Positions 1 through 10,488 of a DNA stretch of 64,000 nucleotides are shown here, piece after piece. Position numbers and translations under genes: made by a program. The stretch comes from Phytophthora hibernalis (Eukaryota > Oomycota > Peronosporomycetes > Peronosporales > Peronosporaceae), in assembly GCA_012656075.1 (NCBI GenBank), contig JAAKBF010000378.1, forward strand, positions 619,406 to 683,405, given 5' to 3'. Numbering within the stretch: the stretch's first letter is position 1; each line of letters starts with the position of its first letter. A model generated the notes under the pieces. The model was not told the origin of the DNA and did no database searches. It saw only the letters and a program-made list of their open reading frames with translations.

Positions 1-925
1 GGTGATCATTTGATAAGGTTAGAGATCTTTTTGAAGTGTAGCCCTGCATGAGAACGTTCCCTAGCGTAAGGCATCAACCTAGCGTGTGGCATGCAAGGCG
101 GGACGTAATGAGCGAAACTCATACACCGTTACACCTTCCCCAAACAGCTTATTTAACTTCTACGTGTCAATGTTTTGGTTGCATACTCTGACGAAGTGAG
201 TCATTCAAATGAAAAATCTTGTATTAAGGTTGACTACGGTTTGACTTTGCACAATTTACGCCCCCTCTGTTAAGGGCATGCACGGTACTTCACAACACAA
301 TAACATCCTGAGACCAAGATTGCGAGCTGTATTGGGTTGGAAACGAGGCGGTCAGTACCGATCCTCATAACGCGTTCTATTGAGGCTGTGCACGGTATTG
401 TGCACAGCATACTGAGACTAAGATATCAAACACACAAGCTGCCAGACGCGACCAGCCGGTCGTTATCAGGCGGACGAACGCACCGCGATTGAGGCGCTAG
501 CAAGCAAAAGAAAGGCAGCGAACACGCAGCAAACGGAGGTCAGCAGTAACTCGACGTCGTTGGTGAAGTTGATATATGCATCGACCGCAGAGATGTGGTG
601 CAGCAACCCAGAGCGCGAGGCATTTCAGCGCAAACTCAACAACAGTACTACCTCAGATTTATGCACACGTCAAGTCGCTCAATGACAGCCGGCCAAGCCA
701 TTGACAGCGCAACGCAACTGAAATTACGGTGAAGAAGCAGAGATGATGCGTTGCGAGCGACCCGGTGTGGCGGAGAAGCAAAGATAAAGCGACGAGGCGC
801 TGCAAGTTGTCGCTCCGATTGAGCGGTCGGGATAGCACAGCAACAACAAAAAACTGACCCACAGAGTTCAAATCTCCAGCTGTAGCGCAAGCGACACCAG
901 GTCGGCGCTGTAGCTCACGACAACG
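1..925. other. No gene recognised
   Basis: I see no credible coding frame in this stretch. The short open frames on the minus strand near 648-890 are Arg/Cys/Leu-rich and look like chance. The sequence is of ordinary composition with no tandem array. It is probably intergenic DNA upstream of the decayed gene that follows. Confidence 0.5.
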
Positions 926-1680
926 ATGGCACAGCTATGTCGACTGCGTGAGCTATTTGAGGCCCTGGAGCGCGTGTTCACGACTGTCCCAGGGCTCGCG
1001 GACTACGTAAAACAGATCGGGCCATCGCGTGGTAGCACATGTGTCGTACGCATGTGGTTTTTCGTGGCAGCCACTTCACGACAGGTGAGATTCTACATTG
1101 CTAACCACACGCTTGCAAATGCGGCACATTAACCCCGCGTTGCTGACGGTAGATCAATACAGCGGAACGCACCTTGAATTTGTCGAGGCCGAATCGGAAA
1201 GCGTGTTCGACGACGCGCTGGGCATACTCATGGGGATTCAGTTAAACCAGGCCAGAAATAGGTTGACAGTATGAGAGCGAGCAAACCTTACCTGTTTTAC
1301 GCCATGTACACAGCACTACGCACATATCTAGATTATGTGAACTGGCACACATGTCCTGCAACGACCGACAGGCGTCGTGTACGAAATCCGGCATGTCTTC
1401 AACTTGAATCTCTACAACAAGATGCCGCAAGGATTTGTGACGCGAGTTTGCGCAGAAGGACGGATCGAAGTGGAGCAATCCTGAGGAGGCAACGATGGAT
1501 CACCGCAGACAGGTAAGGTATCTACGACTGCTGCTGCTGTAGCTACTACCGCTGACGAAGCTGCAGAAGCCAAAACCAGTCGACTATACAGCGTCAAAGT
1601 GCAAGTATGCAGACGGATCGTTTCAGAAGGTGACTTCTAAACCATCAGCACAAAAGAAACAGCGTACCGTCAAGTAAGTT
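926..1680 (+). pseudogene. Decayed host gene, possibly M96/START-like oomycete family
   Basis: Coding-looking fragments follow each other on the plus strand in different frames. The first, 926-1085, starts MAQLCRLRELFEAL and contains GLADYVKQIGPS. The second, about 1130-1270, contains DQYSGTHLEFVEAE. The third, about 1345-1470, contains GVVYEIRHVFNLNLYNKMPQ and ends in a stop. A GTGAGA site at 1085 followed by a GCTAAC branch-like motif may mark an intron. The order and style of these pieces recall the large oomycete family annotated as M96 mating-specific or START-like proteins, but this is from memory of the family and no conserved catalytic motif confirms it. Stops and frame changes mean it is not functional as read. 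It directly borders the retroelement cluster. Confidence 0.35.
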
Positions 1681-1885
1681 TAACTGCGCCACACTGCCTA
1701 TAGAGTGTAAAGCACTAGCATACCTGCACTGTGATTGAGCAAGGAGAAGCAATCAGTGAACCAGCAACCGGCCGGTGAGTCGACGAACAAGACCGAGCAT
1801 GTCCTGGCCTATTGATCAATCAACAAAGTAGTGTATTTAACGCACAATTGGCGTTTCGTAAATGACCCAGAGTGTGGTGAATGAC

Positions 1886-4637
1886 TAGAGATGGCGCGAC
1901 GCGGCAACAGGTGCACGGCGATTCGTGCGTTCCTGTCCCTGGACACCGGGGACCTCGCTTCGACCCGGTGCGACATATGCGACTCTGGTAGACGTCCGTT
2001 GGCGATCCCTCCGGCTCCGGTTGTCCACATCCCTGGCCCCGGCGATCCCATTCCGTCTGTGGGCGCGTTGGCCAACGACGCCAACGCCTTGGAACACGAC
2101 GTGCAGTTACTGAGCGCTCAGTTGGACATGTCGTCCACCACCAACGCCTTGGAACACGACGCGCAGCTACTGCGCGCTCAGTTGGACATGTCGTCCACCG
2201 CCAACGCCGAACTGGCCGTACACGCCGTTTCGTTAACCTTTCCCTGCTCCGGCGAGCGCGTGAGGGATATGACCTTGTTTCCGCCACCGTCAGCCAGTTG
2301 AACGATCGCGTGGAATACTTGACCACGGAGAATGCCAGCCTGTTGGACGCCGCAGGAACCCTTCGGACGCAAGCGGGTCGCGCCGAAGAGTGGGAGACAC
2401 AGTACCGCGTGTTAGCCGACGTGACGTGCGAAGAGGCTGCGGCCGCGGCTGCCGAGTTGGAGGAAGCACGCTCTCGCGTCACACAGTTGTCCGACCTCCT
2501 CGCCGCCGCGGAGACATCTTCCTCGACTGCCTCCAATGTCGAGTTGGCGCGCGTCTGCGCGGCGCTGGACGTTGAGCGACAGGAGTTGTCCGTGACCCAA
2601 GGTGAGCTGTCGCAAGCTGTGTCGGAGCGCGAGCGGGCTCGGCTGTCGTCTGCTCGAGCCTTTCGCGATCGCGACGCGGTTGTGGAAGACCTTCGTGTAG
2701 CCCACGAAGCTCTTTCTCGTAGTTAGCAGGACGCCGCCGCCGCGCGGGCTCGTGGTGATCCTCTCGCCGCCGACTTGCACCGAGTTAACGCCTTGCTTGT
2801 GGCTCATTCCGAGGAGCATCAGCGCGACGTGACACGTATCCGCGATCTCGAGGCCTCTGTCTCCGCCGCAGAATCCGCCCAAGTCGATCTCACCCGGGCC
2901 CAGACAGAGGAACTGCGTGCGACTGCCCGCTCCGATCGGTACATGGCTGGAGTTCTATCCGTTCACCAGTCGTTGGCAGGCGTTGCACCAAACTCGGGCG
3001 CGACGTCTGGACGCGCGAGTCGCCGAGCTGGAAGCCAACGCGGAGCGTGAGGCGCGCGAGCGGGGTGAGTGTGCGGCGACTGCTACGCGAGGCTCGTCTA
3101 GGGCGAGCGTCAGCTCGACGGGTACGGGATGCACTGACTGCCCGGCTCTCCGCTGTAGTCGCGTCTGCGGGAGGGTCCTTGGATATCATTGGGCTCCTGC
3201 GGACGCTGGAGGGCGATGCTGAATCCGTCGTGAACGTGGCCGTTCCTTTACCTCCAGGTGACGCGAGTCGGGTCAGTGCTGGTGGAAACTCCGGAACCGC
3301 GCCGACGCCTCCAGCATCGCCGCCCCCGCAATCCGCCGCCTCTCCACACGGGGAGACCCTCCCTGGCCAACCCAGTTTTGGAGCTTCGGTGCCGCTCACT
3401 CGAGCCCAGAGGCGTGAATTCCCTAGGCCGCGACCACCTTTTCCATCACGTCACGCGGCTGATTCGCCTCTCCCTGTTGCCTCTCGGGGAAGTCCGCCTC
3501 TTCGGCGGAGTTCCCGGCCGTCCACCGCGGCGAACTCTGCTGCTTCCGACCATGTCGCCGCGGCTCAAGGTCATCGCTCTCCCAGACTGTCTCCGGCGAA
3601 GGCTTCCCGGGCGTTCCACGATTTGTTCTCGTCTTCGGAGTCGTCGGATAGCGTATCCGGGGTTCCTTCTCTTCGGCCGAAACGTCGCCGGTTGCGTCGA
3701 CGTGCTTCGCGGTCTGGCTCGGCTTCCCGATCCGACTCAGCGGGTTAGGGGGATGCGTCTTCGGCTAGCAGGGGGTCGTCTTCGTCCTCTTCGGCTGCCG
3801 CGTCTTCTAGGGCGCCTTCTTCTGCCAACTCGTAGTCCAGTCCTCCATCCTCACCACCTTCGGGAGCCGCCGGCGGGATCTCCAACGTACCGTTCTTAGC
3901 CCCCGCGATTCCCCCGTACGTGATCCGGCTGAATGGCGTCATCGGCGGTACCCGCCGTGGCCGCGTTCTCTTCGCTCCGAGACGTTGACGTCTTTGTCGG
4001 TACCCTTGCTTCGGACGACTCTGCTTCCCCCTCCGGACTGGATCTTCCCGGCCTCGGCTAGACCCCGTCCTGCTGCTTGGAACGAAGCCTTGTTGACGTG
4101 GGCCAACGCCTTGTACGCGTCTCGGCCATGGGCTTACCTGACCCAGCGCGCGGAGCCCCTGACCTTCGTGGCGGGCGATCTGTCTTTCAGGGCCCTCCTG
4201 TCGCGGTACGACTTGCACCTGGAGCATCGGGCCCAAACTTACTGGGAAGCCTCCCATGAGTTGCCGGTTCCCGTGCTTCAAGAGTGGGTTACGTGGCGTC
4301 GGCGTCGGAATTCGCGTAGGTCGCACGCGGGGACCACTTGGCAATTGTCCTCCAGCTCATCGTCGGGCTCTTCCGGTCGGAGTCGGCGGATATGGACCTC
4401 CTGCTTGACCCGGTCTTCCTGCACTTCCCTCCCAGTCGTTCTGCCGTCGGTCGGTGGTATCCGGGCCGTCAGCACGCGACGCTGCACGCCGCGTTGCCTG
4501 ACATCGACTCGCAGGAGCCGTGGCGCCGTTTCTTCCGCTCGCTCCCTGACTCTCGTCAGCTTTGTACGGTGATGCGTGCGCATCCCGCGTACTCCGTCTC
4601 CTGCCTGCGGGACAAGTTTGTTGAGGAGATTTAAGCG
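1886..4637 (+). pseudogene. Antisense open frame at the 3' end of Ty3-A (aORF-A), frameshifted
   Basis: A series of plus-strand frames runs head-on into the minus-strand pol of Ty3-A. The order is an N-terminal segment (1891-2301), an Ala/Glu/Arg-rich predicted coiled coil (2298-3050, one in-frame TAG at 2724), a Pro/Ser then Arg/Ser-rich segment (3047-3748), and a folded-looking C-terminal part (3985-4634) with PLTFVAGDLSFRALL, DLHLEHRAQTYWEASH and LDPVFLHFPPS. At least three frame changes separate the pieces, so this copy is dead. The stop at 4632-4634 lies about 350 bp from the pol stop at 4986. I recognise the C-terminal part as recurring in Phytophthora genomes next to Gypsy pol genes, but I cannot name a function. 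A gag-like or accessory role is possible. Confidence 0.55.
2081..2210 (+). repeat. 60-bp tandem duplication in aORF-A
   Basis: Two 60-bp units at 2081-2140 and 2141-2200 differ at only a few bases and are followed by the first bases of a third. Each unit encodes a 20-residue repeat with the core ALEHD-QLL-AQLDMSST. The exact multiple of three keeps the frame, consistent with expansion of a coiled-coil repeat in the coding strand. Confidence 0.85.
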
Positions 4638-4985
4638 TAGGGTCGAACGTCCCTTTTTCATAGGCATAACCGTTGAATACTCTTTTCTGCCCCTCCTTTC
4701 CCGCTTGTACCGTGGCCTTCGTTTTCTTTTGTGATCTTTTTATGAGACGTCCCTTCATCGTCCCATCCTCGGCCAACGGGCCGTTCCCCAAACTTCCCCA
4801 CCGTCACTTCTCAATCTGGCCTCTCCCAGACAAGTGTTCCTCCGTTCCTCCCATCGGCGGCCTCCCCACCGACTACGCTTGCGTCTTCCCGACGCGCTCC
4901 GATCTGGTTCTGTCCAGACGTGGAGTTCCCCTCCGTTCCTCCTGTCGACGGCCACCCTGTCGACTTACTCCGCGCCCTCCGACAC

Positions 4986-5330
4986 CTACCCCGTCTCATC
5001 CGGTTCTGCTGCGCCAGGTTCCGTCGCGCCCACGCTTTCATGCGATTGCATGACGCCGAACCGGTTTCGACCCGTCCGTTGCCGCAGGAAATCGTGCAGC
5101 AGCCCCCACAGTTGAGATCTTGTTCGTCGACCCAAGACGCGTCTGGGTATCCCTTCCACTTCACCTCGAATTCGCGCCGGGTCCGTCCATATCGTGTGGT
5201 ACGTCCATCGTGCATATCCAGTATTTGCTCCACCTCATGTACATCTTCCTTGTGCTCGTGCTGCTTTGTAGTGTCGTTGGATCCGTAGCCTCCATCGTCT
5301 GGCGTCTGCGTCACGACGTGACATATTGCT
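4986..5330 (-). pseudogene. Chromodomain at the end of Ty3-A pol
   Basis: The minus-strand frame contains DVHEVEQILD, then FEVKWKGYPDASW, then EQDLNC, which is the aromatic-cage and WKGY pattern of a chromodomain. After a frame change it ends LLHDFLRQRTGR. Chromodomains at the integrase C-terminus define chromoviruses and are thought to steer integration to marked chromatin. The segment between the integrase core and this domain is shorter than in relatives. The frame passes from RRWRLRIQRHYKAARAQ almost directly to the chromodomain, so the GPY/F module appears deleted. The tryptophan of KWKGY and the second cage aromatic are present. This part is frameshifted and not functional as read. Confidence 0.75.
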
Positions 5331-6234
5331 GACTGCAAACGATGCTTCTAGTGTGGACCGGGGTCCCAACCGTGTACTAGGTAAAACGGGGTTTCGTTCC
5401 TCGTGCGGTCATGTGCCGTATTCAGCGCGAAGGTAAGTTGTTCGGCGTATTGATCCCAGTCTCGCTGGTCCACGTCCGTGATGTACATCTTAATCGCTCT
5501 TGTGATTGTTTGCACCATGCGTTCCACAGCTCCATTGGCCTGCGGTCGATAAGCGAGGTCGCTCGTTGATTCTGGCCCATCCGTTTATTGAACGCTCTGA
5601 AGAAGTCGGACATGAAGCTCGGTTCCCGATCATTCCGGATGGCTTCGCTTGCTCCGAACCTTCGGAAAACTGCTTCCTCGTACGCTTCCGCGACGGTCTG
5701 TGCCGTTCTGGAGTTATTCGCCTTCACGATTACGAAACCCGTGAACAAATCGACCCACACGAGGAGTTCGGTGTTCCCTTTATACGACGCGGGCAGTGAT
5801 GGGATATGATCCATTGCGATATCTTGGAACGGATACGTTGCCACGATGTTACCCGGATATTCGCCTTGGATAGTCGGTCTCCCTTTTCCCGTTTCGCAGT
5901 CGGTACACTCGCCTACGTAGCGCTGCACGTTCCGGAATAGTCCTGGCCAGCGGAAATGGCGCCGTAACCGTTGGTAGGTCCGGCCAATTCCTTGGTGAGC
6001 CCCTTCCAGACTCGCGTGATAGTGGTGTAGCACGTCCTCGCGGAGTGTCTCCGGGACTACCAACTTCATGATCATATCGCGTTCTTCGGTCGACTCATCG
6101 CCTTTTGCGTGGTAGTAGAGCAAGCTGCCTTCGCCTTCTTCATATTGGAGTGCGATCTTACTGCAATTCTTCGCTTCTCGTCGCGAGAGTTCCCCAAGAT
6201 TGCCACTCAGATACTTCTTGAGATTCCCGAGCAA
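5331..6234 (-). pseudogene. Integrase of Ty3-A, frameshifted near its end
   Basis: The minus-strand frame has the zinc-binding His/Cys module (HHYHASLEGAHQG, then CTDCETGKG) followed by the RNase H-fold core with catalytic Asp in IAMDHIPSLP and Asp in IRNDREPSF. The catalytic Glu lies after a frame change at about 5560, in GAVERMVQTITRAIK. Further downstream comes NETPFYLVHGWDP, typical of Gypsy integrases just after the core. All three acidic catalytic residues are therefore present but not in one frame. The upstream part (MLGNLKKYLSGN) forms the tether from RNase H. This copy cannot make a full integrase without frame correction. Confidence 0.8.
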
Positions 6235-6284
6235 GGGTTCCTCGTCTTGGGCGGTCCGAATCCGATCAAGTCACAGACGCTGTA

Positions 6285-6950
6285 CTACCGACTCCTGTAA
6301 ACGCATGGGGTTATGTCTGTGGTGGGTGCGGTTCGGGCCGCTGCTGACCTCGTGGGCATTGGCAGCACCGGAACCATCCCTGGTCTCTCATCGACACTTT
6401 CTCCTTTTGATCGGCCTAGATCGGACGTCTCAGGTTCTGGATCGGAGGACCTAGGTGCTAGGTCGAGGTTTACCCGGTCACGTTCCCTGGGTCGGATGAC
6501 CTCCGTCAAGCGATTTAGATCCCGCAATTCCTCGGGCGACAGAGCTCTGATGCCAGCTTGACGTTGGAGAGCCTGTCCTGCTAGAAGATCGGCACTGGCG
6601 TTCCAATCCCGTCCTACATGGTACAGATCGTGTCTCGTCCATTTCCGCAGAACGTCCCGGCGTTGTCTCAGCAGTTTCAGACCTGGCGATTTACAGTCCA
6701 TCTCGTCCCTCATCTGTCGGATGACTAGGTTCGAGTCTCCGCAGACGATCAGGCGGGCGACCTTTACCTCGTCCAGAAGCGAGTACCCCAGTAACATACC
6801 GTAATATTCAGCTTCGTTGATGGCAAGATCCGTGGCGTAGCCTGATGCCGCGTGCACGATCTTCCATCCGGGTAGTTTCAAACAACGGCACTGAACGCGC
6901 CGCCTTCTCGTTTGACCTTTGCCGAACCATCAAAACTCATGACGTGTAGT
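6285..6950 (-). pseudogene. Second RNase H domain of Ty3-A (archaeal-like)
   Basis: The frame holds the RNase HI signature in order: catalytic Asp in MSFDGSAK, Glu in NEAEYYGM, Asp in VCGDSNLVI, and the late His/Asp region YHVGRDWNASADLLAG. It lies downstream of a first RNase H-like domain and upstream of integrase, so this pol carries two such domains. Dual RNase H architecture is known for plant Tat elements, vertebrate retroviruses and an oomycete Gypsy lineage that I recall as Chronos. The start of the domain and its main body sit in two different frames (junction near 6880). Confidence 0.75.
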
Positions 6951-7446
6951 TCTCCCCGACTGTTATAGTCGGTGTAGGGATGTCGGTAGCCCTTGTCGGG
7001 CGTTTCTGTGGGGCAATGTCTTCCAACGCCGCGTCGACGAATACCCGTGGCGTGATGCTCGCGGCCAGAGTACCTTGGATTTCCTCTTCTCCTTTCGAAG
7101 ATCGGCAGATGTCCAGTTTGCATGGCGACAAGATCGCAGCCCATTGCGACAAACGTCCCTGTAATCCCTTGGATCGGAACAACCAAGCCATCGTTGTGTG
7201 TCGGGTTAAGACGCGGACCGTTTTCCCGGCTAACATAGTAAAACAGTCACTCAGGACGCGCAGGAGTGCCAAGATTTCCTTTTCGACGATGTCGTGGTTC
7301 AGCTCGTTTGGTTTCAGCGTGCGACTAGTGAACTTCACCGGCATACACACACCGTCGTGGGTCTGTGCCAGGGTGGCCGGGATCGCCCATTCACTAGCAT
7401 ACACGATCACGATCGGGTCTCGCACCTCGTCGAAATTCTTCACCAT
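6937..7446 (-). pseudogene. First RNase H-like (connection) domain of Ty3-A
   Basis: The frame follows RT directly and shows the Gypsy RNase H pattern VIVYASEWAIPATLAQ, then FTSRTLKPNELNHD, then EKEILALLRVL. The first catalytic Asp of the usual YTDAS motif is replaced here by Ala (YASE), and the later Asp of TDH is replaced by Arg/His (TRHTTM). The domain is therefore probably catalytically inactive, comparable to the retroviral connection domain, with cleavage left to the second RNase H. Only the Glu (EKE) is retained. Confidence 0.65.
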
Positions 7447-7477
7447 CGGGGTCTGTGCGAACTTTGTTTTGAGCGTA

Positions 7478-8640
7478 TCAAACGCGTTGAGGGCATGTCC
7501 ACTTTGGTTGGGAGCGCACGTCCGGCTTGGAGGTGTACTCGTCGAAATCCGCTTCCGAGAGAGAAAATAACGCAGTTGCGTAGATCGCGAAATCTGCGAT
7601 GAACCTGTGGTAATAGTTGAGGCTGCCCAAGAAGGATTGGAGTCCTTTCAGCGTACGCGGGAATGTCAGTGCTGTCAGCGACTCCAAATTCTTCGGTTTC
7701 GCCTCTAGACCATGTTCCGACACACTGTGACCCAGATACGCGACTTTCGACATACCCCACTCGCTCTTCTCCACGCTGATGGACAGGTGCCATTTCTCGC
7801 AAACGTCAAGCAAACGTTCCGCTTTCGCGCACAGATCGCTCCACGACAAACCACCGATCAGGATGTCGTCAATATACGAACGTCGCCCCAATACGGATGG
7901 GGTGCCCGGCGCTGCTGGTCTTCCTCCGTCCAAAGGTCTTGAGTCTCGCGGTCCGGTGCGACGCTCCAAAACCATTGAGCGCGTTGTCGATCAATCGTTG
8001 GTATATTTGCAGTGCATTGCACAATCCAAAAGGCATCCGCGTCCACTCGAACAACCCGAACGGGGTGATGAAAGCCGACACCAGCCGGGCTCGATCGGTC
8101 ATGGGGATGACCCAGAATCCGCTCGCCATATCGAGTGCGCAGTACCAAAGGTACTTGTCCAAATCTTCAAGCAAGTCGTTGATAAGGGGCATGGGGTATA
8201 CCATCAGCTGAGTCAACCCATTCACCAAGCGATAGTCAATGCTTCACGATCACGACGATCGGTGACGCCCATGGGGATCTTGAGGGTCGGATCATCTTCG
8301 CGCTGAGAAGTCCCTTGAGTAGAGCCGAGACTGGCTCTCTGAACTTGGGTGGTAGCTTGCGTACGCGTTGCGCCACGTGCTTCGCGTCGCCTACGTCGAT
8401 ATCGCAGACAACTCCGATGCCCGCGGGGGCAAAGCGTTGCCTTTCCCGATCAGCCATTTCCGTCGCTTCCACATGATTTGACGTAGCCGCTCTTCTTTCC
8501 TCGCTGAAATCTCCTGCGTCACTCCTGTAGGTCGTCCGACTTTGAAGTCTTCGATCTTCACTTCTTCGGTCAGGAGATTTCTGGGAGGACAGCCATCTCT
8601 GCTTGCAATCCCTCGGCGAAGAGCTCCGAACCTTCGTGGA
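7478..8640 (-). pseudogene. Reverse transcriptase of Ty3-A
   Basis: Starting near 8590 the frame gives LTEEVKIEDFKVGRP, then ERLRQIMWKRRKWLIGKGN, GVVCDIDVGDAKHVAQRVRK and SPWASPIVVIVK. It continues, with a frame change at about 8230, to VYPMPLINDLLEDL, ALDMASGFW (motif A Asp) and TPFGLFEWTRMPFGLCNA, then RRSYIDDILIGG (motif C, Y-x-D-D). The thumb follows with SKVAYLGHSVSEHG and GSLNYYHRFI. An insertion of about 40 residues separates motif B from motif C. Several frame changes and stops make it a pseudogene. The family is the very abundant oomycete chromovirus group. Confidence 0.85.
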
Positions 8641-9030
8641 AGATTACGGCGTCCTAAACCTCAACGTCGCCCTTTTATTCTCGTCCACCTGATTTATGGG
8701 GTCTGACTCTCCCGCCTTTCCCGGTGGTATCTCCCGATCGTCATTGCACACTTCTTCGTCCGGGGTTCCGACCGCGGTCGTCACCCGTTCTAGTTCGTGT
8801 GGCTGCTTGGGGCCTCTTCCTGCTCCGGGGTAATGAACGTCACCATCACCTTGGGCGGCTGATTCTGTTCCTTCACCTGGCTCGACGGCGTGTCTTCTCC
8901 TCGATACAGGATTCCTTTTGGTAGGTCGGGTGTTCCACCAAAGGACCACCGGGTCTATCGCTGCCTTCGTCGGACCAGTGGTCGTCCGCATCACAGGTGG
9001 CACCGTACGCGAGATTCTGCCACTCCTATG
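8640..9030 (-). pseudogene. Protease-RT linker of Ty3-A
   Basis: Minus-strand frames here contain EWQNLAYGATCDAD, GPLVEHPTYQK, PPKVMVTFITPEQEE and VIFHEGSELFAEGLQAEM, which match the acidic linker between protease and RT in this family. It is the point where Ty3-A reading resumes after the Ty3-X block. About 150 codons of the protease and early linker that should precede EWQNLA are absent. The junction with Ty3-X sequence lies between about 9030 and 9066. Confidence 0.6.
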
Positions 9031-9067
9031 ATAGGCATCGCACCATTTAAAAATAACCCTGTCATGG

Positions 9068-9993
9068 TTCAATCAGCGGCTGAAGAACTAGACGTAACTA
9101 CCGCTCGAAAAGTGAAAGTTGAGAAACCTGACGTACCTCCCGAGAAAGAAGGAAGTGGAAGAGCTGACTTCTCGCAGTCGAAGCTGTCGGACGAACAAAA
9201 GTCGCTCTTTCAGTCAGAACTAGACCGGTTTGATAGCCTGTTCATCGAGTCTTCAAAGGCCCCGGGTCGGACTGATTTGCTACACTTCCGTATCGACACG
9301 GAAACAAACGCGCCCATCAAGCAGCAACCGTATCGCGTCTCGCTGGCGGAAGGTGAAGTGATGGAAGCAGAGATCCAACAGTACCTGGAGCTGGATATCA
9401 TTCGTCCGTCCATCAGTCCCTGGACCAGCCCAGTGTTGACGATCCGCAAACCTAATGGAGGAATACGGTTCTGTATTGATTATAGACGGTTGAACGCCGT
9501 GACCGTGAAGGATTGCTACCCCATGCCGTTGATTGATGACATTATAGACGTTCTCGGAGATGCTCAGTTGTTTTCGACGATGTATATTGCTTCTGGGTAC
9601 TGAAACGTGCCTATGGACGAAGATAGCATCGCGAAGACGGCTTTCACTTGCAAATACGGTTTGTATGAATGGCTAGTTATGTCATTCGGCCTTTGCAATG
9701 CCGTCCCCGCGTTCGAGCGTCTGATGAAAACCGTCCTAGTGGATCTCAAATGGCGAATTTGCCTGGTATACCTCGATGATTGTGTGATCTTTAGTAAGGA
9801 CTTTCCTTCACACTTGATTCGTGTCCGTCAAGTGCTTACCCGATTCCAACAAGCGGGATTTAAGTTGAAGATGAAGAAGTGACATTGGGGACGGAGCCAG
9901 GTAGCCTTTCTAGGTCATATCGTAACTCCTACCGGTATACTTCCAAATCCTGAGAAAGTCAATCCAGTTATGAACGTGGCGAGACCCCAAGAC
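9068..9993 (+). pseudogene. Reverse transcriptase of Ty3-X
   Basis: The frame begins in a linker (VQSAAEELDVTTARKV), then LSDEQKSLFQSELDRFD, SKAPGRTDLLHFRID, IIRPSISPWTSPVLTI, GGIRFCIDYRRLNAVTV and DCYPMPLIDDIIDVLG. The Asp of motif A in other copies (TMDIA) is Tyr here (TMYIASGY). An in-frame TGA at 9601 replaces the Trp of YWNVP. Motif C is VYLDDCVIFSKDF. A second TGA at about 9880 replaces Cys in KKCHW. The thumb VAFLGHIVTPTGIL follows. It closely resembles the Ty3-D copy at 30243-31160 and belongs to a lineage different from Ty3-A. Two stops plus the changed motif A make it inactive. Confidence 0.85.
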
Positions 9994-10019
9994 ATTCACG
10001 GGATCAGGTCGTTCCTGGT

Positions 10020-10480
10020 TTGACCAGCTACTTCCGGCGATACATTCCTGGATACGCTTCAATCTCGGCTCCCTTAGAGCGGTTGAAAACGAAGGACGCG
10101 CCTTTTGAGTGGAGTGAGGACTGTGAATCCGCCTTTCGACAGCTGAAGCGTGCTTCGATAAAACTGCCTATTTTGATCTACCCGAACTTCAAAAGACGGT
10201 TTAAATTGTATGTGGATTCTTTTCGATATGCAGTTGGAGCCTGTCCAATGCAGGAAGTGGATGGCCGCGACCGTGTCGTGTCCTATGCCAGCAAGCTCCA
10301 TACCGGTTCCCAGAAGAATTGGATTAATAAGACGGACGGTATCTCCGAAATGGAATGTTGGGAGAATGTTTGGGCGACTCGTAAATTTCGCTGTTACTTG
10401 GACAAGCGGGAGTTCGACCTCTATACGGATCACCAAGCCCTGACGTGGTGGAAACCGAACTACGAACGCTAAACTGGCCC
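10020..10480 (+). pseudogene. RNase H of Ty3-X
   Basis: This is a single classical Gypsy RNase H: catalytic Asp in KLYVDSFRYAVGA, Glu in SEMECWENVWATRKF, Asp in LYTDHQALTWW. Unlike Ty3-A there is no second RNase H between it and integrase. The frame ends with a TAA at about 10471 inside NYER, and reading continues in another frame at 10489 (MELSNLLFKVHHKPG), so the connection to integrase is broken by a frame change. Confidence 0.75.
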
Positions 10481-10488
10481 GTTGGGCC

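Noticed and set aside
1820..2536. Minus-strand open frame of 238 codons
   Set aside because: It lies opposite the aORF-A coding strand, is Arg/Ser-rich and has no motif, so it is a shadow of the GC-rich plus-strand frame.
9601..9882. In-frame TGA codons of Ty3-X RT as recoded codons
   Set aside because: The Ty3-D copy has TGG and TGT at these sites, so the TGAs are ordinary inactivating mutations.
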